From contig VGYZ01000024.1 of NCBI GenBank assembly GCA_016872795.1, positions 1 through 50,254 of the forward strand: a DNA stretch of 50,254 nucleotides, given 5' to 3'. The translations under genes and the position numbers were made by a program. This document shows positions 16,427 through 24,821 of the stretch, in pieces (position 1 is the first letter of the stretch; each line of letters opens with the position of its first letter). A model generated the notes under the pieces. That model made no database searches. It saw only the letters and a program-made list of their open reading frames with translations, and was not told the origin of the DNA. The DNA comes from Planctomycetota bacterium (lineage in GTDB: Bacteria; Planctomycetota; UBA1135; GCA-002686595).

Positions 16427-18817
16427 GCGGCGGGGCGAGTCGCGGCGGCGCGCGCTGGGCACTCGTGGGGCTGCTGATGCTCACTCTGCTCGCGTACCTG
16501 CCTGCGCTCTCGGCTGGTTTCACGAACTGGGACGACGACGGGTACGTGACGGAGAATGCAGCGGTGCAGCGCATGGACGTGCGCGCGCTGCTGTTCGAGC
16601 CGTTCGAGGGCAACCACCACCCGGTGACGATGCTCTCGCTGGCCGCGAATCATCGCTGGAGCGATCTCGATGCGAGCTCGTACCACCTCGTGAACGTGCT
16701 GCTGCACCTCGCGTGCACGGCGCTCGTTTTCTTCTTCGTGGCAGGCTTGCTCGCGCGGCTTGGCACCCCGCGATCGCGCGCGGAGCTCGTCGCGCTCGTC
16801 ACGTCGGCGGTCTTCGCGCTGCACCCGATGCACATGGAGTCCGTGGCGTGGGTGTCTGGCCGCAAGGACCCGCTCTACGCGCTGTTCTTCCCGCTCGCAC
16901 TGCTCGCTTAACTGCGGCACGGCGATCGCCCGCGCGCGAGCACGCTGCTCGCGACGGTCGTGCTCGGTGCGCTGTCGATGCTCTCGAAGCCGGCTGCGGT
17001 CGTGCTGCCGCTCGCGCTCCTGCTCATCGACTGGCTGCGCCGTCGCGAGGTGCGCGGACGAGCTCTGTGGGAGAAGGTGCCCGTCTTCCTCGTCGCGCTC
17101 GGGGTCGGTCTCGCGACTTTGCACGCGCAGCAGGCCGCGGGTGCGACCAGTGCGGAGAGTTCCGTTGCGTTCGCGCGCACACTGCTGCACGCCTGCTACG
17201 GCTTGATGATGTACGTCGTGTGCTTCGTCGCACCGCTCGATCTAGCTCCGTTCTACCCGTTGCCTGCGAGCACGGCAGACTTGCCCGCTGTGTATCTCGT
17301 CACCGCTCGCCGCGCTGGCACTGCTCATCTTCGCGTTCGCCCTCCACCGTCGCGGGCAGCGTGTGGCGCTCTTCGCGCTGGGCTTTTTCCTGCTGAACGT
17401 GGTGCTCGTGCTGCAGGTGAAGCAGGTCGGCGGCGCCGTCATGGCGGATCGCTACACCTACCTGCCGTATGTCGGCCTCGGCTTGCTCGCGGGTCTGACC
17501 CTCGAGAGCTGGACGCGTGAGCGGTCCGAGAGCGTGGCGCTCGTCAGCGTCGGAGCACTCGCGCTGGCGCTCGCGCCGCTGGCGTGGCGTCAAGCCGGCT
17601 ACTGGCACGACAGCGCGACATTGTGGGAGCGTGCGCTCGCGGTGGCGCCGAGCGGGCGGGCCTACGCGAACCGAGGTCAGGTTCGTCAGCGCGCCGGCGA
17701 CGCCGCAGGTGCGCTCGCGGACTACGAGCGCGCGCTCGCGCTCGAGTCGGACAACGTGGCCGCACACGCCAATCGCGGAATCCTGCTGTTGGAGCGAGGG
17801 GATGTCGATGCCGCGGGCGTTGCGTTCGAGAGCGCGCTGGCTCGTGATCCTCGCAACGGTCCAGCCCTCGTCGGACATGCGCTCGTGCGCCATCGTCGCG
17901 GCGATCTCGCCGGCGCAATCGCGGACTGCGACGCGGCCGTGGCCGTGAATTCGGCGGATGCGATCGCACGCGGCAATCGCGGCTACTTTCGCCAGCAGCA
18001 AGGCGACATCGAGCGCGCGCGGACGGACTACGAAGCTGCGCTCCGCATCGATCCGACGCTCGAAGTTGCGCGTTCTGGGCTTGCGTCGCTGGCGACGCCC
18101 GCGGCGGGAGCGCTGCGCTCGCTCGCGGAACTTGAACTCGCGCTCGCGGCCAGTCCCGCGGACGCGGCGCTGCGCCACGCTCGGGCGATGCAGTTGCGCA
18201 ATGTTGGACGGCTCGAGGAAGCACTCGCGGACGCACAGCTATCCGTGGACGGAAGGCCAGCTGACATGAGCTTCCGCGCTCTTCTCTGTGAAGTCTTGGT
18301 GCAGCGCGGGGAGCTCGCGCGCGCCGAGCCGGAGTGGCGGCGCCTGCTGGAGCTCGACCCCAGCAACTGGGTCGCGTGCAACTTGCTCAGCGCGATCTGC
18401 ATGCAGCAAGGGCGCAACGAGGAGGCGCTCGGGATTCTCGATCGCTCGCTCGCTGCACGACCGCGCGATGCGCAAACACTGCAGAACCGCGCCATCGTCA
18501 ACTTGCAGCTCCAACGCATTCCGGAGGCTGTGCGCGACCTCGAGGCCTGTCTGGAAGTGGCGCCCGGGAATGCGCCGATGTGGTCGGACCTCGGTGCGCT
18601 CCGGATGCGCGTGGGGCAGCTTCCGGGAGCTGTCGAGGCCTTCACGCGCGCGATTGCGCTCGACAAGAGTCCCACACTGCGCATGAACCGTGCGCTCGCC
18701 CTGCTCGCGCTCGGGCGCGCAGACGAGGCGCGAGTGGACGCACAGGCTGCCTCGCAGGGCGGGGTGCAGCTGCCGCGCGAGCTCGAAGCGCTCGTCGCTC
18801 CGCGCCCGCTGCGCTGA
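16423..18817 (+). pseudogene. Broken TMTC/DUF1736-TPR membrane protein (one nonsense, one frameshift)
   Basis: Reading from ATG 16423 gives a polytopic protein with DDDGYVTENAAVQ, HHPVTMLSLAANHRW and HPMHMESVAWVSGRKDPLYA, the TMTC signature. Translation stops at TAA 16909-16911 (LLA*LRHGDRPR); the same frame stays coding from there to about 17300. One base change at 16911 (TAA to TAC) would restore the expected Tyr. Near 17296-17303 the coding frame moves by one base, from ...DLPAVYLV to SPLAALALLIFAF, as for a one-base insertion. It then runs uninterrupted through DRYTYLPYVG and about ten TPRs to 18817. Repaired length is about 797 residues. An intact paralogue begins at 1-1169. Confidence 0.75.
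17363..18817 (+). CDS. Surviving reading frame of the broken gene: last membrane spans plus TPR domain
   Basis: 484 codons can still be read from GTG 17363. Two or three membrane segments (ALGFFLLNVVLVLQVKQVGG, VALVSVGALALALAPLAW) precede a periplasmic TPR array from about residue 85 to the end (AYANRGQVRQRAGDAAGALADYERALA and similar 34-residue units). If translated it would be an anchored TPR protein lacking the catalytic GT-C-like half, so I treat it as a remnant. An automatic annotation may call it a TPR protein. Confidence 0.5.
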   Translation: MALFALGFFLLNVVLVLQVKQVGGAVMADRYTYLPYVGLGLLAGLTLESWTRERSESVALVSVGALALALAPLAWRQAGYWHDSATLWERALAVAPSGRAYANRGQVRQRAGDAAGALADYERALALESDNVAAHANRGILLLERGDVDAAGVAFESALARDPRNGPALVGHALVRHRRGDLAGAIADCDAAVAVNSADAIARGNRGYFRQQQGDIERARTDYEAALRIDPTLEVARSGLASLATPAAGALRSLAELELALAASPADAALRHARAMQLRNVGRLEEALADAQLSVDGRPADMSFRALLCEVLVQRGELARAEPEWRRLLELDPSNWVACNLLSAICMQQGRNEEALGILDRSLAARPRDAQTLQNRAIVNLQLQRIPEAVRDLEACLEVAPGNAPMWSDLGALRMRVGQLPGAVEAFTRAIALDKSPTLRMNRALALLALGRADEARVDAQAASQGGVQLPRELEALVAPRPLR

Positions 18818-18823
18818 GCGCGC

Positions 18824-19288
18824 TCAGGCGCGGCGGCCTTCGACGCCTTCGACCACGATGCCGTGGCGTTGCAGCAGCGCCGTGGTGATGCCAGGGCCGG
18901 GGACGAGCGTGCCTCCCACGTGCGTCGAGCAGCTGCCGCAGGAAGGCGAGCGTTCCTTGAGGAAGGCGCGGCGAATGCCGTGGCTCGCGCAGGTGGCAAG
19001 CGCACCCTGCGCGCCCGCGACGAACTGCGCCGTGATGTCCACGCCCGCGTGAGTCACCACGCGCGCGCACCCATCGAGCACAGCGTCCGCGGAATCGCGC
19101 TCGATCCACGCCGGCGGACGCGGAGTTCCGAGCCCGCCGTGCTCCTCCGGACAGAACGGAACTGCGCGCAGCCCGCGCGCGGCGAGCTCGCGCTCGAGCG
19201 CGCCATCCTTGTTGTGACGACCGTCGTAGCGACACTCGGCGCCGAGCAGGCAAGCGCTGACGAGGACCGGCTCGCGCGCCTCGCTCAC
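18824..19288 (-). CDS. DUF523 (YbbK-like) family protein
   Basis: 154 residues from GTG 19288, overlapping the TGA of the upstream haem lipoprotein gene as GTGA. Family landmarks are VLVSACLLGAECRYDG near 8-23, VPFCPEEHGGLGTPRPP near 47-63, GAQGALATCASHGIRRAFLKE near 98 and RSPSCGS near 121. The conserved cysteines suggest a metal or redox site. Biochemical function of the family is not established. It is co-transcribed with, and translationally coupled to, the DUF1080/haem protein, a linkage not explained by known function. Confidence 0.85.
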   Translation of the reverse strand: MSEAREPVLVSACLLGAECRYDGRHNKDGALERELAARGLRAVPFCPEEHGGLGTPRPPAWIERDSADAVLDGCARVVTHAGVDITAQFVAGAQGALATCASHGIRRAFLKERSPSCGSCSTHVGGTLVPGPGITTALLQRHGIVVEGVEGRRA

Positions 19289-22200
19289 GGCTTCCGGAAC
19301 TCCGCGGACGAAGGATTCGCGCCGGAGAGCACGTAGGCCGCGAGATCGCGGATCTCGTCCTCGTCGAGCACATCGAGCAGGCCCGAAGGCATGCGCGACA
19401 TCGGATAGGGCCGGCGACGCTCGATCTCGGACGGTGCGAGGTCGATCGCGTCGTCCTGCGGCGGAAGGCGGCGCAAGGTCACGCCGTCGGTCTCGTCGCG
19501 TTCGATGCGACCGACGAGCAGATCGCCGTCGGTCGTGAGGATCTCCGTGTCCTGGTACTGGTCGCTGATGACCTTCGAAGGCTCGAGCAGGCTGTCGAGC
19601 CAGTCCGAGCGGCTGAAGCGCGAGCCCGCACCCGTGAGGTCCGGCCCCGTGCCGCCGCCTTCGCCGGCCATGCGATGGCACTCGACGCAGCGCGCCTTCG
19701 CGAAGGTCGCCTTGCCGTGCTCGAAGTCGCGCTGCACGAGCGGCTCGCGCACGAAGCCGGCCAAGTCCTCGCGCGTCCACGCACGGACGAAGGTCGCGCT
19801 CGCCGCGGGCTTGGCGGACGCGACGACCTTGGGGGCGTCGAGCAGCTCGCCGAGCGCGGACCGAGTGGCGTCGTCGAGACTCGCGGCGCTCTGGCGACGG
19901 ATTTCGTCGACATACTTCACGAGGCTGTGCCCGCCCTTTGCGACGTTGCGCAGGCTGGCGAGGCCGCGGAACTGGCGCTGGCGCAGCTCCGGCGTCCAGC
20001 CCGCCTTCGCGACACGCAGGCAGTAAGCAGCCCAGATGCGCTCTTCTTGCGGGGCATTGCTCTCGAGTACTTCGAGCGCGGGAACGACGGCGGGCGGTGA
20101 CTGGAGCGCGACGAGCAGCTGCAGCAGCTCGCGGTCGAGCGCAGGCGAGCCGCTCGGATAGCGCGACTCAAAGCGGGCGGCCATGGAACGCACAGCGAGT
20201 TCGTCGAGCTCGAAGCGCATGGCCGCGAGGTGATTCGCGCGCACGATCGCGATCTTGCCCGACTCCGTAGCGCCGTCGAAATTGAGCTTTGCCAGCCGCG
20301 CCAAGAGTGTTGCGCGGGCGGCCTCACCGCCGACATGCGCGAGCGCCACGCAGTGCTGTACGCGACCCGACTCCGTTGTGGGCTGGTGGTTCACCCACGT
20401 TTCCAGCGGTCGTTGCTCGAGAGCGATGCGCGCGGCGTGCGCGGTGAAGCGATCCTGCGAGTCGAGCTGCTCCAGCAGGTCGGCGCTCACGCCGCTGAAG
20501 CCGTCCAGTGCAGCTTCGATGGAGCGCCGCAGCTCGCGAGCGGGGAGCAACGCATGTTCCGCTGCAGCACTCGCGCTCGCTTCGCTCGCTCCCGCTCTCA
20601 GGGAACCATCGGCTGTGATGCGATAGAGCCCGGACTGCGTGCGGCGTCCGCCCGTCGTGATGTACATCGCGCCATCGCGACCGATCACGGCATCCGTCAC
20701 CGGGAACGGCTTCCCGGTCGCGAACGTCTCGAATGTGCCTCCGTACGTGGAGCCCTGTGCTTCGGGGTGCACGGCGTAGATCGTGCCGTAGGCCCAGTCG
20801 AGCGCGTAGAGCGCGCGTTCGTAGCGCGGCGGGAATTTGGCGCCGTAGCCGAATGTGACGCCGGTGGGGGACGAGGGTCCGATGTCGACGACGCTCGGCA
20901 GCGTGTCGGGATAGCTCGGCGGCATCTTGCCCGGACCGCCGCGCCAGCCGAAATCCGCACCGCGCACGACATGGAAGATGCGTGTGGGGCGATACCACGG
21001 CGCGCCCATATCCCACTCCATGTCGGAGTCGAAGGTGAAGAGCTCGCCTTCGCGGTCGAACGCGATGTCATAGGCGTTGCGAAAGCCGCAGGCCCACAGC
21101 TCCCAGTGCTTGCCATCGGCGTCCGTGCGCACGACCCAGCCCGCCGGCGCGCGGATTCCGACCGCGTGCCCGTTGGGATCCTCGATGCGCGGTTCAAGCA
21201 GGTCTTCGGCCCAGTTGCGCGGCCGCGCAAAGTGATCGATCGGCTCCGGCAGCGGCGTGTGGTTGCCGCCGACGATCCACAGCTGTCCATCCGCCGGGCC
21301 CGGCACCACGGCGTGCGGTCCGTGCTCGCCGCCGTCGCCGAATACGCGCAAGAGCTGCGCATGATCCAGTGCATCGTCTCCGTCGGTGTCGCGGATGCGG
21401 TAGAGGCCGTTGTCGCGTCCGCCACCATGACTGACGACCGCATAGAGGGAATCGTATGCCCAGCACAGTCCGTGAGCGCTGCCGACATTGACGGCCACCG
21501 TCTCGACGCGCGTGTCGCTCTCCGTTGCGCCGACGCTGACGCGGAAGAGCGCGCCGTACTGGTCGCTCGTGTAGAAACGGCCGGCGGGATCCTCGCACAA
21601 CGAAACCCACGAGCCCTGTTGAGCGCGCGGCACCGAATGGAGCAGCTGCGCGCGGAAACCGGGCAGCAAGGTGAGCTCCCCCGCGGCGAGCGCGCGCTGC
21701 TCCTCTTCCTGCGGAGCCGGCTCCCATGCGAGCGAGCCCCACGGCGCGACGCCGAACGCGCCGACCACATGCGGCGGCGACATGCGGCTCCACGCGAGCT
21801 GCGCTGGTTTCCATGTCTTCGCGATTGTGTCCGCGGGGAGCCGCTGCGCGAGCCAGCTGCCGTCGGACTGCAGGCGCATCGGCTTCGCATCCTTGCGCTC
21901 GATCCACAGCTCGAACCACGCACCCGCCGGGCCACCGTCGTTGCTGCACAGCGCGACCAGTGCATTCTCACCGCGCTTCACATGCTTCGTGAGGTCGACC
22001 TCGACGGCCTGCGACCAATCGTCGTGAGCGAGTACGAGCTCGTCGCCGAGGAACACGCGCATGTGATTGTCGGCGCTGCCGCGCAGCAGCGCGCGCACGG
22101 GCTCGCTAGTCACGTCGAACTTGCGCGCGAGCACGACCTCCTCGCCTTCCGGCGATTCCGCGGCGGTCCACAGCCACTGCGGACGAGCGCCGTCGAAGCG

Positions 22201-22974
22201 CGGCGCCCACTGTACCTTGTTCATCTGCTCCGCCGCCGCCGCGACCACCGGCGCGGGCTCGGAGTCCGGCAGACGCTCGAGCTCGAGAGCGCGGTACTCG
22301 ACGCGCATGGCCGGTCCCGCGTGCAGCTGCAGTGCCAGCAAGCCGCGCAGTCTTCGCGCAGGCCGCTGGTCCGTGACCTTCGCGGTCACGCGCCCGTTGA
22401 CCTCGAGCTCGACGCGCTCGCCGCGCGCGCGAATCATGTAGCGATTCCAGTCCTGCATGCGGACATTGGCGAGCAGCTCGCCCGCGTCGGCAAAGCGCTC
22501 CTTGCGAGCGCCGGATCCGTCGAGCGCGACATCCTCGCCGCGCGTCGCGACCACGCCCGCGCCGTCCTGCTCGTAGAGGCAACCCGTCCAGTTCGGGCCG
22601 TCCTCGATGTCGCCTTGAAAGCCCGCTACCTGCCAGCCGCCGCGATCGTGGCTGCGAAACTGCACGCCGCTGTTGCCGCCGACGATGCGGTATTCGAACG
22701 ACAGCTCGAAGTTCGCCACATCGCCGCCGCGCCACAACAAGTATGTCGTCGCGTCGCAGGGGTTCGCCGCCGTGCTCTCGCCGACGATGCAACCGTTCTC
22801 GACGCGCCAGAAGCGCGGATCGCCGTCCCAGTTCGTGAGCGTGAGCCCGTCGAAGAGCCGACTTGCGGCCGCTGCCGCAGCGTGCAGCGCGCTGCCAGCT
22901 TGCTGCGGTTGTGAAGGCGCTTCCGAGCGGCAGGCGGAGAGCGCAAGGACGAGCGACGCGATGCGTAGGTTCAT
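19285..22974 (-). CDS. Lipoprotein: DUF1080 domain, propeller and PVC-type CxxCH haem domain
   Basis: 1229 residues from ATG 22974; lipobox LALSAC with Cys15. Residues about 38-225 are a DUF1080/3-keto-disaccharide hydrolase fold (LFDGLTLTNWDG, WRVENGCIVGEST, NSGVQFRSHD). About 250-400 is a jelly-roll-like region (DNHMRVFLGDELVLAHDDW). About 430-800 is a PQQ-dehydrogenase/sorbosone-like propeller (GRFYTSDQYGALFRV, HGPHAVVPGPADGQLW, ELWACGFRNAYDIAFD). HEAT-like helices follow to about 1040. A class I cytochrome c domain with CVECH near 1092-1096 and a distal Met candidate in RMPSGLLDVL ends the protein. This fused architecture is a planctomycete hallmark and suggests oxidation and cleavage of keto-sugars coupled to electron transfer. 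TACGAT lies 27 nt upstream. Confidence 0.88.
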   Translation of the reverse strand: MNLRIASLVLALSACRSEAPSQPQQAGSALHAAAAAASRLFDGLTLTNWDGDPRFWRVENGCIVGESTAANPCDATTYLLWRGGDVANFELSFEYRIVGGNSGVQFRSHDRGGWQVAGFQGDIEDGPNWTGCLYEQDGAGVVATRGEDVALDGSGARKERFADAGELLANVRMQDWNRYMIRARGERVELEVNGRVTAKVTDQRPARRLRGLLALQLHAGPAMRVEYRALELERLPDSEPAPVVAAAAEQMNKVQWAPRFDGARPQWLWTAAESPEGEEVVLARKFDVTSEPVRALLRGSADNHMRVFLGDELVLAHDDWSQAVEVDLTKHVKRGENALVALCSNDGGPAGAWFELWIERKDAKPMRLQSDGSWLAQRLPADTIAKTWKPAQLAWSRMSPPHVVGAFGVAPWGSLAWEPAPQEEEQRALAAGELTLLPGFRAQLLHSVPRAQQGSWVSLCEDPAGRFYTSDQYGALFRVSVGATESDTRVETVAVNVGSAHGLCWAYDSLYAVVSHGGGRDNGLYRIRDTDGDDALDHAQLLRVFGDGGEHGPHAVVPGPADGQLWIVGGNHTPLPEPIDHFARPRNWAEDLLEPRIEDPNGHAVGIRAPAGWVVRTDADGKHWELWACGFRNAYDIAFDREGELFTFDSDMEWDMGAPWYRPTRIFHVVRGADFGWRGGPGKMPPSYPDTLPSVVDIGPSSPTGVTFGYGAKFPPRYERALYALDWAYGTIYAVHPEAQGSTYGGTFETFATGKPFPVTDAVIGRDGAMYITTGGRRTQSGLYRITADGSLRAGASEASASAAAEHALLPARELRRSIEAALDGFSGVSADLLEQLDSQDRFTAHAARIALEQRPLETWVNHQPTTESGRVQHCVALAHVGGEAARATLLARLAKLNFDGATESGKIAIVRANHLAAMRFELDELAVRSMAARFESRYPSGSPALDRELLQLLVALQSPPAVVPALEVLESNAPQEERIWAAYCLRVAKAGWTPELRQRQFRGLASLRNVAKGGHSLVKYVDEIRRQSAASLDDATRSALGELLDAPKVVASAKPAASATFVRAWTREDLAGFVREPLVQRDFEHGKATFAKARCVECHRMAGEGGGTGPDLTGAGSRFSRSDWLDSLLEPSKVISDQYQDTEILTTDGDLLVGRIERDETDGVTLRRLPPQDDAIDLAPSEIERRRPYPMSRMPSGLLDVLDEDEIRDLAAYVLSGANPSSAEFRKP

Positions 22975-23131
22975 GGAAGGGGCTCCGAGGCGGGGAGGCG
23001 CATCGTAGCGAGCATCTATCGACGCAGGGCGCGCGCGCCGGAGCGGCCGGCGTCGCAGCACTGGACCTCGGACCGTTGTGCGCTGCACGCGGCCGCCGGT
23101 TGCGCCTATGCTGCGCGACGGAGGAACTCCC

Positions 23132-24790
23132 ATGCGTCCGATCGCCCTGTTGGTCACGCTCTCGCTCTCCCTCATCTCGTGTGCCTTGGGTCGCGCGCAA
23201 GCGCCCGACTCCGCGTCGGCCGTGCTGCCGGTGCGCGAAGTGACTGTGTTCAAGGACGGTCACGCCTATGTGCTGCGGGAGCAGCCGCTCGCGAGCGACG
23301 CGGACGGCCGCGTCGTGCTGGACGAGCTGCCCGTGCCCGTGCTCGGCACATTTTGGCCGTACGCGACGGGCGGCGCGCGGCTCGTGCACGCCAAGGCTGG
23401 GCGCGAGGAGGTTGCGAGCGAGGTCGACGCACTCGACCTGCGGCAGGTGATCGAAGCCAATGCGGGCAAGCGTGCGCGCCTGCGCGACGCCCACGGCGAC
23501 GATCAGGTCGGCATCCTGCGCGGCGTTCCGAAGCATCCGCAGAACGGCAGCGCTTCCTTCGTGTTGCTCGAAGGGGAGCAGGGAACGCGCGCGGTGCCGC
23601 TCGATGCGCTGCGCTGGATCGAGGTCGAAGGCGGGCTCGCTCGCAAGGTGGTCGAGAAACGACTGCGGGAGCGCCTCGAGCTGCGCGTCGAGGGCGGCGG
23701 AGCAGACGCGAAGGTGGGTGTCGTGTATGTCCAGCACGGCTTGCGCTGGATTCCGAGCTACAAGCTCGACATCGACGGCACGGGCGTCGCGCGCGTGCAG
23801 CTCGAAGCCGCGCTGCAGAACGACCTGATCGACTTTGTCGATGCCACGGTGCACTTGGTGGTCGGCGTGCCGGCATTCGAGTTCAAGGAGCTCGTCGATC
23901 CCATCTCGCTGCAGGCGGAGCTCGCGCGCGTGGCCGCGCAGATGGAGTTCGGCCAGAACTTCTCGAACCGTCTGTCCAACTCCCTGATGACGCAGTCGGC
24001 GGGGTTTGTGCCCTCGGATGCCGCGAGTTCGCGCGAGAGCGAAGTGGCCGGCAGCGAGGCCGCGGAAGATCTGTTCGTGTTCACCCTGAAGCGCATCACG
24101 CTGCGCAAGGGCGAGCGCATGGTTCTGCCTCTGCGCGAGTTCACGCTGTCCTACAAGGATGTGTACACGCTGGATGTTCCGCTCTCGCCGCCGATGGAGA
24201 TGCGCGCGCAGCTGCAGAGCGAGCGCGTGATGGAGCTCGCGCGAGCGCTCGCGTCGCCGAAGGCGATGCATGTGCTGCGCTTGCGGAACGACTCCGATGC
24301 ACCGCTGACGACCGCGCCGGCGCTGGTGCTCTCCAAGGGCCGCGTCCTCGCACAGGGTCGCATGCACTACGCGTCGATCGGCGCCGAGACCGACCTTGTG
24401 ATCAATCCGGCGATCGATGTGTTCGTGAAGGTCGACGAGAGCGAGGTAGCGCGCGTGCCGGACGCCGAGCGCTGGAACAACGAGAGCTACGGCCGCATCG
24501 AGCTCTCGGGCATCGTCGAGCTGCGCAACGGCAAGTCGGCCCCGATCGAGCTCGAGGTGCGACGCCGTGTGCTCGGCATGGCGGATACGATTCTGCAGGG
24601 CGGCGAGCGGCGGCAGCTCGACCTCGTCGCGCTGTGGGGCGAGTCGCGCGCCACGGCGTGGTGGGACTGGTGGAACTGGCCCTACTGGTGGTTCCACTTC
24701 AACGGCTTCGGCGAGTTCCGCTGGAATGTGAAGCTCGACAGCGGCGCCTCGACGCGGCTCGAGTGCGGCTGGCACTACTTCTGGCGCTGA
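23132..24790 (+). CDS. DUF4139-like lipoprotein with Trp-rich C-terminus
   Basis: 552 residues from ATG 23132, chosen because GGAGGA precedes it by 7-8 nt and because the N-terminus then has a lipobox, SLISC with Cys17. The body is beta-rich (VREVTVFKDGHAYVLREQ, GVVYVQHGLRWIPSYKLDID, AALQNDLIDFVDATVHLVVGVP), the pattern of DUF4139/mucoidy-inhibitor-like proteins, where W-x-P-x-Y-x-L/x is conserved. Near residues 509-526 lies the unusual AWWDWWNWPYWWFHF stretch, followed by FGEFRWNVKLDSG. Probably an outer- or inner-membrane-anchored surface protein; role unknown. Divergent from the DUF1080 gene; 22975-23131 carries both putative -10 elements (TACGAT on minus, TATGCT at 23107-23112). Confidence 0.65.
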   Translation: MRPIALLVTLSLSLISCALGRAQAPDSASAVLPVREVTVFKDGHAYVLREQPLASDADGRVVLDELPVPVLGTFWPYATGGARLVHAKAGREEVASEVDALDLRQVIEANAGKRARLRDAHGDDQVGILRGVPKHPQNGSASFVLLEGEQGTRAVPLDALRWIEVEGGLARKVVEKRLRERLELRVEGGGADAKVGVVYVQHGLRWIPSYKLDIDGTGVARVQLEAALQNDLIDFVDATVHLVVGVPAFEFKELVDPISLQAELARVAAQMEFGQNFSNRLSNSLMTQSAGFVPSDAASSRESEVAGSEAAEDLFVFTLKRITLRKGERMVLPLREFTLSYKDVYTLDVPLSPPMEMRAQLQSERVMELARALASPKAMHVLRLRNDSDAPLTTAPALVLSKGRVLAQGRMHYASIGAETDLVINPAIDVFVKVDESEVARVPDAERWNNESYGRIELSGIVELRNGKSAPIELEVRRRVLGMADTILQGGERRQLDLVALWGESRATAWWDWWNWPYWWFHFNGFGEFRWNVKLDSGASTRLECGWHYFWR

Positions 24791-24807
24791 GAGCCGCGCG
24801 CCCGCGC

Positions 24808-24813
24808 TATCCT
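24808..24813 (+). promoter_or_regulatory. -10-like TATCCT, probable leaderless start
   Basis: TATCCT ends eight nt before ATG 24822. Only 31 bp separate this gene from the previous stop, and no Shine-Dalgarno sequence is present. Confidence 0.45.
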
Positions 24814-24821
24814 CGTGCGCG

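Noticed and set aside
17290-17310. Programmed ribosomal frameshift in the TMTC gene
   Set aside because: There is no slippery heptamer or strong downstream structure, and a nonsense codon 390 nt earlier already stops translation.
20230-22914. Plus-strand open frame of about 894 codons
   Set aside because: Antisense to the DUF1080/haem lipoprotein, whose domains and haem motif are clear on the minus strand.
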